Assembly: GCF_000963865.1 (NCBI RefSeq)
Contig: NZ_CP011071.1
Span: 1,492,501 to 1,556,500 of the forward strand
Direction: 5' to 3'
DNA length: 64,000 nucleotides
From: Flagellimonas lutaonensis
GTDB taxonomy: Bacteria > Bacteroidota > Bacteroidia > Flavobacteriales > Flavobacteriaceae
Positions 1 to 7,899 of this stretch are shown here, piece by piece. The notes beneath the pieces are model-generated. The model had not been told where the DNA came from, made no database searches, and saw nothing but the letters and a program-made list of their open reading frames with translations. Both the position numbers and the translations under genes were made by a program. Every line of letters starts with the position of its first letter. Positions within the stretch are counted from its first letter, which is position 1.

Positions 1-1
1 C

Positions 2-1144
2 CGCTCAGCCGCTTCATGGTATAACTTAATGGCATTGTTCTTTTTTATACCGTTCGGCATTGTTTTGATTGTTAAGGGCTACGGAGCTCTAAATGTATGG
101 ACTTGGATATTGGGCATTTTTGCATTGGTGCTGTGCGTCAACTATGTGAACTTTCTGATCAATAAGAGCGATAAGGCATTGATCGGCATTGTGGTATTGG
201 TGTTTGGATTATATGCCATGGACCATTTCGGGCTGATTCCGGTAAAGGAAGTTTTTGGGCCACTATTCCATGCACTATACGCATACCCTTTAGCTGTTTT
301 GGTGCCCCTAGCATTATCTGTGATGGTGTATTGGGCAAACTTCAGATTTTTAAAGACCCATATTTCTTTGGAAGGGGCACTAAAGGTCAAAACCAAAGAG
401 GCCAAGACGTCAGAACTGGCCTGGACACGCCGATTTGGCGACCTCGCACCTTTTCTTCAGCTCGATCTGAGAATGATCTGGAGAAACAAACGCACCAAAT
501 CACAGGTTTGGATATCGTTGTTGTTCGTGTTCTACGGTCTTATTTTTTATACACAAGACATTTATGCCGATATGAAAGTGATGCACTGTTTCTTGGGTAT
601 TTTTATGACCGGCATCTTTCTGAGCAATTTCGGACAGTTTATTCCTGCTTGGGATAGTTCGTACTATCAAATGATGATGTCCCAGAACATCCCGTTGCGA
701 AAATATTTGGAGTCAAAGGCCTTGCTAATTACGGTGAGTGTGGTGGTTATGTTCTTTTTGACCATTCCCTATGTGTATTTCGGCACCGATGTGCTGGCCA
801 TCAACTTTGCATCGGCCTTATATAACCTAGGGGTCAACATTCCTGTAATCTTATATTTTGGGTCGTTCAACAAAAAAAGGATAGAGTTGGACCAGAGCCC
901 GTTCGGCAATATGCAGGGCACCAGCGCCACACAGTTTTTGATAATCTTGCCCGTTCTGGGGCTGCCCATTGCCTTGTTTGCTTTGTTCCATTTCATTTTT
1001 TCATTTCAGGTGGCACTCATTGTGCTTTCAGCAATGGGAATTATCGGTTTCGCATTGAGAAACTATTTTATGGAACGCATTACCGAGCAGTACAGAAAAA
1101 AGAAATATGGCATGATAGCTGGATTTAAAGAAAAAAATGGATGA
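2..1144 (+). CDS. DUF5687 family membrane protein, ABC permease-like (5' end outside window)
   Basis: Integral membrane protein, probably the permease half of an ABC exporter with the ATPase gene that follows. The reading frame is open from the first bases of the window (residues RSASWYNL precede the first ATG at 29), so the true start lies upstream and the ATG at 29 is internal. Many hydrophobic helices are visible, in two groups separated by a charged stretch (around DLRMIWRNKRTKSQVW). The C-terminus is basic (EQYRKKKYGM). The visible part is about 380 residues, and the family is usually somewhat under 500, so roughly the first 100 are missing. The family call rests on overall pattern and on the pairing with an ABC ATPase typical of Flavobacteriia. 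The substrate is unknown. Confidence 0.75.
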   Translation, partial: RSAASWYNLMALFFFIPFGIVLIVKGYGALNVWTWILGIFALVLCVNYVNFLINKSDKALIGIVVLVFGLYAMDHFGLIPVKEVFGPLFHALYAYPLAVLVPLALSVMVYWANFRFLKTHISLEGALKVKTKEAKTSELAWTRRFGDLAPFLQLDLRMIWRNKRTKSQVWISLLFVFYGLIFYTQDIYADMKVMHCFLGIFMTGIFLSNFGQFIPAWDSSYYQMMMSQNIPLRKYLESKALLITVSVVVMFFLTIPYVYFGTDVLAINFASALYNLGVNIPVILYFGSFNKKRIELDQSPFGNMQGTSATQFLIILPVLGLPIALFALFHFIFSFQVALIVLSAMGIIGFALRNYFMERITEQYRKKKYGMIAGFKEKNG

Positions 1145-1218
1145 TTTTGATGGATGTTGGATGCCAGAATCTATAGCCAAGATGCTATTCGTTTGAAATT
1201 GATACTTGAATTTGAAAT

Positions 1219-1968
1219 ATGATAACAGCAGAAAATTTAACAAAAAAATACGGCCAACAGACCGTTTTAAACATTGACCATCTTGAAATTCCGAAGGGTC
1301 AGGGCTTTGGCCTGGTCGGAAACAACGGGGCGGGCAAGACGACCCTTTTTAGTCTATTGCTCGACCTTATACAGCCGACTACCGGCCATATTGTCAACAA
1401 TGGGGTACAAGTAAACAAGAGTGAAGACTGGAAACCCTTTACCTCGGCCTTTATCGATGAAACCTTTTTGATCGGGTACCTCACGCCCGAAGAGTACTTC
1501 TATTTTATAGGGGAGCTTCGTGGCCGTAACAAAGCCGATGTAGATGCGCTGTTGGCACAGTTCGAGGATTTCTTCCACGGCGAGATCTTGGGGCAGAAAA
1601 AGTACCTGCGAGACCTGTCAAAGGGCAACCAAAAGAAGGCGGGCATTGTGGCTTCCTTTATCGGAAACCCCGAGGTAATCGTACTCGATGAGCCCTTTGC
1701 CAATCTTGACCCCACCACCCAGATACGGCTAAAGGCCATAATCAAAGATCTGGCGGCAAAAGAAGGGGTGACCGTTCTGGTATCGAGCCATGATTTGATG
1801 CACGTGACCGAAGTGTGTGAGCGCATTGTCGTCTTGCACAAGGGCGAGGTTGTAAGAGATATCAAGACCTCGGCCCAGACATTGAAGGAACTCGAGACGT
1901 TTTTTGCCAGCGGCCATTTGGCCCCTACAGAGATTGGTATGGATAAAACTAGAGGTAGGGCCAACTGA
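1219..1968 (+). CDS. ABC transporter ATP-binding protein
   Basis: Cytoplasmic ATPase subunit expected to power the DUF5687 permease encoded 75 bases upstream on the same strand. Walker A GNNGAGKTT lies at residues 34-42, the signature LSKGNQ at 133-138, Walker B VIVLDEP at 153-159, and the switch histidine in SSHD at 191. The usual Q-loop glutamine is not evident; the region reads SAFIDETFLIGYL. At 249 residues it is a normal single ABC domain with a short C-terminal tail. The spacer before it carries TTTGAAAT-type repeats and no terminator, so co-transcription with the permease is likely. The substrate cannot be told from sequence. Confidence 0.9.
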   Translation: MITAENLTKKYGQQTVLNIDHLEIPKGQGFGLVGNNGAGKTTLFSLLLDLIQPTTGHIVNNGVQVNKSEDWKPFTSAFIDETFLIGYLTPEEYFYFIGELRGRNKADVDALLAQFEDFFHGEILGQKKYLRDLSKGNQKKAGIVASFIGNPEVIVLDEPFANLDPTTQIRLKAIIKDLAAKEGVTVLVSSHDLMHVTEVCERIVVLHKGEVVRDIKTSAQTLKELETFFASGHLAPTEIGMDKTRGRAN

Positions 1969-1995
1969 TTAATTGGGGACCATTGCTCTAAAATA

Positions 1996-2090
1996 ATTGA
2001 TAAAATGCCATGTGGTTCTCTTTTTGGTATTTGTTATCTCGATATGGCAGGTCTGGCACCCCTGCAAAAAAACCTGCATTTTATCGATAA
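1996..2090. repeat. Inverted ATTGATAAAATGC / GCATTTTATCGAT pair upstream of sprE
   Basis: ATTGATAAAATGC at 1996-2008 and GCATTTTATCGATAA at 2076-2090 form an inverted pair with one mismatch, between the ABC ATPase gene and sprE. The second arm is an exact 15-base match, on the opposite strand, to TTATCGATAAAATGC at 25389-25403. The role is unknown: operator, remnant of a mobile element, or chance. Confidence 0.45.
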
Positions 2091-2146
2091 GCCCTATAAT
2101 ATTCCGAACTTTTTTCAGTTATGATTGGGTAGGAAAGATTAGTACT

Positions 2147-4705
2147 TTGAAGCTTCGTTTTCGTTTTTCGTTTTTTATAGTCTTCGGACTGCTTTTTCTG
2201 TTGGGGTGTTCCACTAAAAAGGATGCTTTTGTCAACCGAAATTGGCATGCCCTGAATACCAAGTACAATACTTTGTACAACGGAAATATTGCCTTTGAAC
2301 AAGGCCGGGATGAACTTCGCAATTCGTACCGTGATGATTTCTGGGAAGTACTGCCGGTCGAAAGACTGGAGGTTACCGATGAGGTCAAGCTCGACTCTGA
2401 AGACAACAACCCCAATTTTATCATCGCCGAAGAGAAGGCGACCAAGGCCATACAGAAGCACAGTATGGACATCAAAGACGAAGAACGCAATCCGCAGATT
2501 GACGAGGCCTTTCTATTGCTGGGCAAGGCCCGATATTTCGACCAACGCTATATTCCCGCTTTAGAGGCCTTTAACTATATCCTTAGAAAATATGTCGATA
2601 GCGATAAACTGAATGAGGCCACGATTTGGCGCGAGAAGACCAATATGCGATTGGACAATCCTGAACTGGCCATCAAAAATCTTCAACGGCTCTTCAAGTA
2701 CGAAGACCTCAAAGACCAAGAATACGCCGATGCCAATGCGGTCTTGGCCCAATGCTATATCAATTTGAAGGCACCCGACACGGCCATCCAAAAACTGAAA
2801 ATAGCCCAGGCCTACACCAAAAAGAACGAAGAACGGGGCCGTTACCTGTTCATCATAGGGCAATTGTACAATCAGTTGGGCCATAAAGACAGCGCCAACT
2901 ATGCCTTTGACAAAGTGATTGCCCTGAACCGAAAATCGCCCAGGGTGTACATGGTCAATGCGCACTTGAAGAAAATACAGAACACCGAGGTCACCGAGAA
3001 CAACAAAGAGGCGCTGCTAGAATACCTCACCGAATTGGAAGAGAACCGCGAGAACCGCCCATTTTTAGGAAAAATATACCGTGAGGTGGCCCAGTTCCAT
3101 ATGGCCACGGGGGCCGATAGCCTGGCGTTGGCCTATTACAACAAGTCGTTGGGAGCCAATCAAGGTGAACGAAAATTGAGTGCCCTCAACTATCAAGACC
3201 TTGCCGATTACCATTTTGACCAGAATGTCTATAAGACCGCAGGGGCCTATTACGATAGCACACTGACCAATTTGGATGAAAACACCAAGAAGTTCCGCAC
3301 CATCAAAAAGAAATTGGACAACCTGGAAGATGTAATCAAGTACGAAGACATCGTACAGCATGCCGACAGTGTGATCACTCTATACGAAATGCCCTTGGCA
3401 GAGCGCACAGCCTATTTTGAAGCATACATAGACGAGCTGAAACAAAAGGCCGAAGAAGCCGAAAAGGAGAAAGAAAGAAAGGCGAATGCCGGTTTTGCGG
3501 CTTTTGCCGAGACCCAAGGGGGCAAAGAGAACAAGGGCAAGTTCTATTTCTACAACATTACCAGTTTGGGGTACGGCAAGAACGACTTCAAGACCCGTTG
3601 GGGCGACCGCGTACTCGAAGATGATTGGCGCTGGAGCAACAAGGCACGAACCGCCACCGTAGAAGAAACCACTGAAGTACAGGTTGCAGATGTTTCCATT
3701 GGCGGTGCGATCGCAGATGACGAGAAATACGAGCTCGATTTTTATCTGGATAGGGTTCCGACAGACGTCAAGGTAATCGACAGCCTCCGCGACGAACGAA
3801 ATTTTGCCAACTACCAACTGGGGCTAATCTATAAAGAAAAATTCAAGGAAAACCTATTGGCGGCGGGCAAGCTTGGAGCGGTATTGAAATCCGATCCAGA
3901 AGAGCGGTTGATCCTTCCATCAAAATACAACCTCTATAAAATTTACGAGGAAAGTGGCAGCACGCTTTTGGCCGACCAGATGAAGCAAGACATCATCCGC
4001 AACCACCCGGGTACGCGTTATGCCGAGATTTTGTTGAACCCCCAAGCGGTTCTGGCAGGGGATACCGACAGTCCTGATGCGCGTTACGCCGCATTGTACA
4101 AAATGTACGAAGACCAGCAGTTCTTAGAGGTGATCACCCAGGCCCAAGAATACATCAATCGGTTTACGGGCGACCCAATAGTGCCGAAGTTTGAAATGCT
4201 GAAGGCCAACGCCATTGGCAGGCTGCGAGGTTTTGAACCGTTTAAGGAAGCGCTGAACTATGTGGCACTGACCTACCCGAACAATCCCGAGGGCAAAAAA
4301 GCCGAGCAGATGATAGCCGAGCAACTTCCCAAATTGGCGGCGGCGGCATTTTCGCCTGAAACGGGATCGTCTGGCACCGGTAATTGGAAGGTGGTGTTTC
4401 CGTTCAAAATACGTGACAACGATAAGGCCCTGAAACTTAAAAAGCGGTTAGAAGATGCCATAAAAGACCTACGCTACAGGAATATCGTTTCAAAGGATGT
4501 CTATACCCTTGAAGATCAGTTTGTGGTGGTGCATGGCTTTAGGTCGAAAGACTTTGCCCTGGGCTTCGCCGAGCTTATAAAAAACAACAAGGATTACCGG
4601 ATCAAAGACGAGAATTTTGTAATTTTATCTTCCAATTACAAGATCATTCAAGTGCACAAAAACTTAGATGATTACTTAAAACAGCAGTTAACCCCAAAAC
4701 CATAG
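2147..4705 (+). CDS. sprE: SprE/PorW-like TPR lipoprotein of gliding/type IX secretion
   Basis: Large tetratricopeptide-rich lipoprotein resembling SprE of Flavobacterium (PorW in Porphyromonas), a periplasmic or outer-membrane part of the type IX secretion and gliding machinery. I choose the TTG at 2147: it gives a short signal peptide MKLRFRFSFFIVFGLLFLLGC with lipobox LLGC, and AGGAAAG lies at 2131-2137. The in-frame ATG at 1997 would add 50 residues with a poor N-terminus, and no ATG lies between. After the lipobox comes STKKDAFVNRNWHALNTKYN, then helical TPR repeats over most of the protein, an E/K-rich segment and a C-terminal domain of about 100 residues. It is followed three bases later by a bactofilin gene. 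The identification rests on length, lipobox and family pattern. Confidence 0.8.
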   Translation: MKLRFRFSFFIVFGLLFLLGCSTKKDAFVNRNWHALNTKYNTLYNGNIAFEQGRDELRNSYRDDFWEVLPVERLEVTDEVKLDSEDNNPNFIIAEEKATKAIQKHSMDIKDEERNPQIDEAFLLLGKARYFDQRYIPALEAFNYILRKYVDSDKLNEATIWREKTNMRLDNPELAIKNLQRLFKYEDLKDQEYADANAVLAQCYINLKAPDTAIQKLKIAQAYTKKNEERGRYLFIIGQLYNQLGHKDSANYAFDKVIALNRKSPRVYMVNAHLKKIQNTEVTENNKEALLEYLTELEENRENRPFLGKIYREVAQFHMATGADSLALAYYNKSLGANQGERKLSALNYQDLADYHFDQNVYKTAGAYYDSTLTNLDENTKKFRTIKKKLDNLEDVIKYEDIVQHADSVITLYEMPLAERTAYFEAYIDELKQKAEEAEKEKERKANAGFAAFAETQGGKENKGKFYFYNITSLGYGKNDFKTRWGDRVLEDDWRWSNKARTATVEETTEVQVADVSIGGAIADDEKYELDFYLDRVPTDVKVIDSLRDERNFANYQLGLIYKEKFKENLLAAGKLGAVLKSDPEERLILPSKYNLYKIYEESGSTLLADQMKQDIIRNHPGTRYAEILLNPQAVLAGDTDSPDARYAALYKMYEDQQFLEVITQAQEYINRFTGDPIVPKFEMLKANAIGRLRGFEPFKEALNYVALTYPNNPEGKKAEQMIAEQLPKLAAAAFSPETGSSGTGNWKVVFPFKIRDNDKALKLKKRLEDAIKDLRYRNIVSKDVYTLEDQFVVVHGFRSKDFALGFAELIKNNKDYRIKDENFVILSSNYKIIQVHKNLDDYLKQQLTPKP

Positions 4706-4708
4706 AAC

Positions 4709-5170
4709 ATGTTTTCAGACAACAAAAGACCCGGTGACTTTGGCACTGGCCAACCCAATCGAATCGAAAAGAACACCAAGATAAAAGGTGACATTACATC
4801 AGAGGCCGATTTCAGGATCGATGGCAAGCTTGAGGGCAATGTGACCACTTCTGGCAAGGTTGTCATCGGCAAAGATGGCTACATCAAAGGAAAAGTCGAA
4901 TGTGTGAATGCCGACGTTGAAGGTAAGTTCAACGGCGAACTTCATGTAAAAGACCTGCTGTCGTTGAAGTCTTCGGCCGTTATCGAAGGTACCGTTGCCG
5001 TATCAAAATTGGCTGTAGAGCCCGGCGCCACCTTCAACGCCTCATGTAAAATGGGCAAAGCGGCCAGCTCTGGCACTGCTACCACCTCTGGCAGCTTCAA
5101 GTCTCCATCCGTGGGCAGCGCCTCTTCTGGTAGTTTGAACAAGACCAATGAGCCAGCAAAAACCACCTAA
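4709..5170 (+). CDS. Bactofilin family protein (polymer-forming cytoskeletal)
   Basis: Small cytoskeletal protein expected to polymerise into filaments that help position envelope machinery. The central region (about residues 20-110) is the right-handed beta-helix typical of bactofilins, with repeating hydrophobic/glycine rungs such as FRIDGKLEGNV, VVIGKDGYIKGKV and VIEGTVAVSKL. It is flanked by a disordered N-terminus and a Ser/Gly/Thr-rich tail. At 153 residues it is a normal length. It lies 3 bases after sprE and overlaps the AtpZ-like gene by 23 bases, so the three are probably co-transcribed. Whether it works with SprE is inference from position only. Confidence 0.9.
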   Translation: MFSDNKRPGDFGTGQPNRIEKNTKIKGDITSEADFRIDGKLEGNVTTSGKVVIGKDGYIKGKVECVNADVEGKFNGELHVKDLLSLKSSAVIEGTVAVSKLAVEPGATFNASCKMGKAASSGTATTSGSFKSPSVGSASSGSLNKTNEPAKTT

Positions 5171-5378
5171 AAAGCCGAACAACCTTAAAAACGTGGCCAT
5201 GCTTTCGGGCATTGCTTTTGAAATGGGGGCCATTATTTACCTTGCTGTCAAAGGAGGCAACTGGCTTGACGAACACTATCAGACCGAAAAAAGAATTTTT
5301 ACCGTGATTGCCACTTTATTGGGAGTGGCAATTTCTATTTGGGTAGTTTTGCAGCAGTTAAAACGAATCAAATACTGA
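5148..5378 (+). CDS. AtpZ/AtpI-family ATP synthase accessory membrane protein
   Basis: 76-residue protein with two transmembrane helices (about residues 20-37 and 49-67) joined by a short loop GGNWLDEHYQTEKR, the usual layout of the AtpZ/AtpI (gene 1) family encoded at the head of ATP synthase operons. These proteins assist c-ring assembly or ion supply; that role is inferred from family and position. It overlaps the end of the bactofilin gene by 23 bases and is followed 3 bases later by the DUF6168-like gene. The acidic residues in helix 1 (AFEMG) and in the loop fit the family. Confidence 0.8.
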   Translation: MSQQKPPKKPNNLKNVAMLSGIAFEMGAIIYLAVKGGNWLDEHYQTEKRIFTVIATLLGVAISIWVVLQQLKRIKY

Positions 5379-5381
5379 CCG

Positions 5382-5774
5382 ATGGCCCGACTGCCCCTGA
5401 AATTTACCCTGTCGCTCTTGACATGTTTGAGCACTGCCTTTGCATTTCATCTTTTGATTTTAGTGGGATTCGAAAAGCCCTTTTGGGGCAATCTGATCGC
5501 ACTGTCGTACCTGCTGAATTTCGCGCTGGCACTGGGCATATTTCTGGCACTCTATTTTCTTAGGAACAAACTCGGCAATGCCATGGGTTTTCTGTTCATG
5601 GGCGGAAGCCTTTTGAAGTTTGTGGTCTTCTTTTTGGTGTTCTACCCCGGTTACAAGAGTGATGGCACGATACAGGGAGTTGAGTTTGCGGCCTTTTTTG
5701 TGCCTTATGCCGTGGCCCTTGTGCTAGAAACATACTTTGCTGCGAAAATGCTCAAAAATCTCGGTGCGAAATAG
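5382..5774 (+). CDS. DUF6168-like membrane protein next to atpB
   Basis: 130-residue protein with four likely transmembrane helices and a basic C-terminus (AAKMLKNLGAK). It sits between the AtpZ-like gene and atpB, where many bacteria carry atpI. In Flavobacteriia this place is commonly held by the DUF6168 family, which is my family call from position and helix layout. No catalytic motif is visible. A role in assembling or stabilising the Fo sector is plausible but not shown. Confidence 0.65.
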   Translation: MARLPLKFTLSLLTCLSTAFAFHLLILVGFEKPFWGNLIALSYLLNFALALGIFLALYFLRNKLGNAMGFLFMGGSLLKFVVFFLVFYPGYKSDGTIQGVEFAAFFVPYAVALVLETYFAAKMLKNLGAK

Positions 5775-5829
5775 CTCGGGAACACCCACTAAAATCCTCT
5801 GAAAATAAAGTGCTTCAATGCTTTTTTCT

Positions 5830-5853
5830 TTTTGCAAGAAAGGCTTACATTTG
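5830..5853 (+). promoter_or_regulatory. Promoter -7 element TACATTTG upstream of atpB
   Basis: TACATTTG at 5846-5853 followed by CACC matches the Bacteroidota -7 consensus TANNTTTG. A -33 TTG at the usual 19-20 base spacing is not present; the region upstream is T-rich. The element lies 33 bases before the chosen atpB start, so atpB-E-F-H-A-G can be transcribed independently of the sprE-bactofilin side. Confidence 0.6.
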
Positions 5854-5886
5854 CACCGATTTTTGAAGACCGAATTTTTGAGCGCA

Positions 5887-7017
5887 ATGCGAAAGACCTT
5901 TTTGAAGAGCACACTTGTAGTCTTGGCGATATTTTTAGGGCAGTTTTCCTTTGCTAAGGATAAGGAACACGGCGATGAAAAAGAAGGCGGACTGAAGACC
6001 GAGATAAAAGAGTACATTCAGCACCACCTGCAAGACTCACATTATTTCAATTTATTCTCTTATACCAAAGACAGCGGCGAAGAGGTGCATGTTGGGTTTC
6101 CCTTGCCTGTTATTCTTTGGGACGATGGCTTGAAAGTGTTTTCGTCTTCAAAGTTTCACCATGGTGAAACGCTAGCCGAAGTCGATGGTAACCACTACAA
6201 ACTGTACCACGGCAAAATCTACAAGACCGATGCCAATGGCACCATCAACTACGATGAAGAGCACCATCCCACGAACGTTAGGCCATTGGATTTTTCGATT
6301 ACCAAGAATGTGGTCATGATAATCGTGACCGGTCTGCTGATGCTCTGGCTCTTTTCAGGCCTGGCGCGTTCATATGCCAAGAACAATGGCATACCCACTG
6401 GCATTGGCCGCTTTTTCGAGCCCATCGTGCTTTACATTAGGGATGACATCGCCAGACCGAACATTGGCGAAAAGCGCTATAAAAAATACATGCCGTTCTT
6501 GTTGACCATCTTTTTCTTTATTTGGTTCTTGAACATGTTCGGCCTTACCCCATTGGGAATCAATGTAACCGGTAACATTGCCATCACATTCGCCTTGGCC
6601 TTGATGACCTTTTTGATCACCAATTTTACGGGTACCAAAGATTATTGGATGCACCAATTCAATCCGTTGGGCGATTCAATGCCCTGGTATGCCAAGATAC
6701 CTTTATATATAATCTTGGTGCCGATTGAATTGCTGGGGCTGTTCATCAAGCCGTTTTCGCTGTTGATTCGTCTCTATGCGAACATGCAGGCGGGCCATAT
6801 TGTATTGATGAGTTTGATCGGGCTGATGTTCATTTTCAAGAGTTGGATCGGCAGCCCGTTGTCGTTCGCCCTGGCGTTTGCCATTTCGTTGATAGAGATA
6901 TTGGTGGCACTGTTACAGGCCTATATTTTCACCATGTTGAGCGCGCTATACTTCGGATTTGCCTCTGAAGAGCACGGCCATGGCCATGACGAAGAGCCTG
7001 AATTGGCGCATTTATAA
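5887..7017 (+). CDS. atpB: F1Fo ATP synthase subunit a
   Basis: Membrane subunit a of the ATP synthase, which forms the proton half-channels beside the c-ring. I start it at the ATG at 5887, giving a clear signal peptide (MRKTFLKSTLVVLAIFLGQF, cleavage after FA). The frame is open back to an ATG at 5818, but the promoter element TACATTTG lies inside that extension. A periplasmic domain of about 110 residues precedes the membrane helices, a normal trait of Bacteroidota AtpB and the reason for the length of 376. The essential arginine is in SLLIRLYANMQAGH. The C-terminus is His/Glu-rich (EEHGHGHDEEPE). A repeat element follows before atpE. Confidence 0.95.
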   Translation: MRKTFLKSTLVVLAIFLGQFSFAKDKEHGDEKEGGLKTEIKEYIQHHLQDSHYFNLFSYTKDSGEEVHVGFPLPVILWDDGLKVFSSSKFHHGETLAEVDGNHYKLYHGKIYKTDANGTINYDEEHHPTNVRPLDFSITKNVVMIIVTGLLMLWLFSGLARSYAKNNGIPTGIGRFFEPIVLYIRDDIARPNIGEKRYKKYMPFLLTIFFFIWFLNMFGLTPLGINVTGNIAITFALALMTFLITNFTGTKDYWMHQFNPLGDSMPWYAKIPLYIILVPIELLGLFIKPFSLLIRLYANMQAGHIVLMSLIGLMFIFKSWIGSPLSFALAFAISLIEILVALLQAYIFTMLSALYFGFASEEHGHGHDEEPELAHL

Positions 7018-7025
7018 CAGAGTAT

Positions 7026-7076
7026 GTCATTCTGAGCTGTCACGCTGAGCTTGTCGAAGCGTAAGGCGAAGAATCC
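7026..7076. repeat. Dispersed repeat of the GTCATTCTGAGCTTGTCGAAG type
   Basis: The spacer between atpB and atpE holds GTCATTCTGAGC, then GCTGAGCTTGTCGAAGCG, then GGCGAAGAATCC. The same words recur at 52557-52593, 52843-52879 and 18733-18753. It is a short non-coding interspersed element inside the ATP synthase operon, possibly affecting message stability. Confidence 0.65.
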
Positions 7077-7111
7077 AAACATTGAAAACTTAATTTTTAA
7101 ACTAGATAGAT

Positions 7112-7303
7112 ATGGAAATTCCAGTAATGGTAGGTGCAGGTTTGGTAGTAATTGGTGTTGGTCTTGGTATTGGTAGAATCGGTGGTTCTGCTATGGAGGC
7201 CATCGCACGTCAGCCTGAAGCTTACGGTAAGATCCAGACAGCGATGTTGATTGCTGCTGCATTGATCGAAGGAATTGGTTTCGCGGCCCTGTTTGCAGTG
7301 TAA
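7112..7303 (+). CDS. atpE: F1Fo ATP synthase subunit c
   Basis: 63-residue hairpin of two transmembrane helices that forms the rotor ring. Helix 1 carries the glycine-rich GVGLGIGRIGG stretch, the polar loop is ARQPEAYGK, and the ion-binding carboxylate is Glu53 in AALIEGIGF. The residues next to Glu53 do not show the usual sodium-binding pattern, so proton coupling is likely. The gene is preceded by a dispersed repeat and followed by a stable hairpin at 7321-7349, a placement that could raise the abundance of this high-copy subunit. Confidence 0.97.
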   Translation: MEIPVMVGAGLVVIGVGLGIGRIGGSAMEAIARQPEAYGKIQTAMLIAAALIEGIGFAALFAV

Positions 7304-7320
7304 CCAGTCATCTAAAGGCA

Positions 7321-7349
7321 AAAGGCCGTAACGGTTGGTTGCGGCCCTT
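7321..7349 (+). promoter_or_regulatory. Intercistronic hairpin after atpE
   Basis: GGCCGTAAC (7324-7332) pairs with GTTGCGGCC (7338-7346) around a 5-base loop, one pair being G-T; AA before and TT after extend it. It is followed by CTTTTGTTTA rather than a solid T run, so it looks like a 3' stabilising or partial-termination stem between atpE and atpF. Confidence 0.5.
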
Positions 7350-7385
7350 GCTTTTGTTTAAAGATTACCATTTAAAAGTATAGAC

Positions 7386-7886
7386 ATGGAAAAGTTATTG
7401 GAAGAATTTTCACTCGGACTCTTTTTTTGGCAAACAATCTTGTTTACACTGCTGTTGCTGTTGTTGTGGAAGTTCGCATGGAAACCTATTCTAAAAGCGG
7501 TTAACGACCGCGAAGAGGGTATTAAAAATGCCTTGCAGGCCGCTGAAGAGGCCAAAAAAGAAATGCAGAATGTAACTGCCGATAGCGAGAAGTTGCTCAA
7601 AGAGGCAAGGGCAGAGCGCGAGGCCATGTTGAAAGAAGCACGTGAGATCAAAGAGAAGATGATCTCAGACGCCAAAGAGCAAGCCCAGATTGAGGGCGAT
7701 AAAATGATCAAACAGGCGCAGGTCGTTATCGAAAGCGAGAAGAAAGCCGCCGTGGCCGATATCAAAAATCAAGTGGCCGAACTTTCTGTTGAGATAGCCG
7801 AGAAAGTACTGAAAGAGCAATTATCGAACAAAGACAAACAACTGAAGCTCGTCGAGAATATGCTTGACGATGTCAAACTAAACTAA
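7386..7886 (+). CDS. atpF: F1Fo ATP synthase subunit b
   Basis: Peripheral stalk subunit of 166 residues. One N-terminal membrane helix (about residues 10-30, FFWQTILFTLLLLLLWKFAW) is followed by the conserved KPILKAVNDREEGI and then a long charged coiled coil rich in Ala, Glu and Lys to the C-terminus, which holds the F1 head against the stator. The first residues MEKLLEEFSLGLFFW are typical of the Bacteroidota form. atpH follows after 13 bases. Confidence 0.96.
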   Translation: MEKLLEEFSLGLFFWQTILFTLLLLLLWKFAWKPILKAVNDREEGIKNALQAAEEAKKEMQNVTADSEKLLKEARAEREAMLKEAREIKEKMISDAKEQAQIEGDKMIKQAQVVIESEKKAAVADIKNQVAELSVEIAEKVLKEQLSNKDKQLKLVENMLDDVKLN

Positions 7887-7899
7887 TCATCCCAAAGAA

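Noticed and set aside
1500-1964. Minus-strand frame of 154 codons within the ABC ATPase gene
   Set aside because: Antisense to Walker B and signature regions; composition is that of a shadow frame.
5818-5886. 23-codon extension of AtpB
   Set aside because: It contains the promoter element TACATTTG and spoils the signal peptide that begins at 5887.
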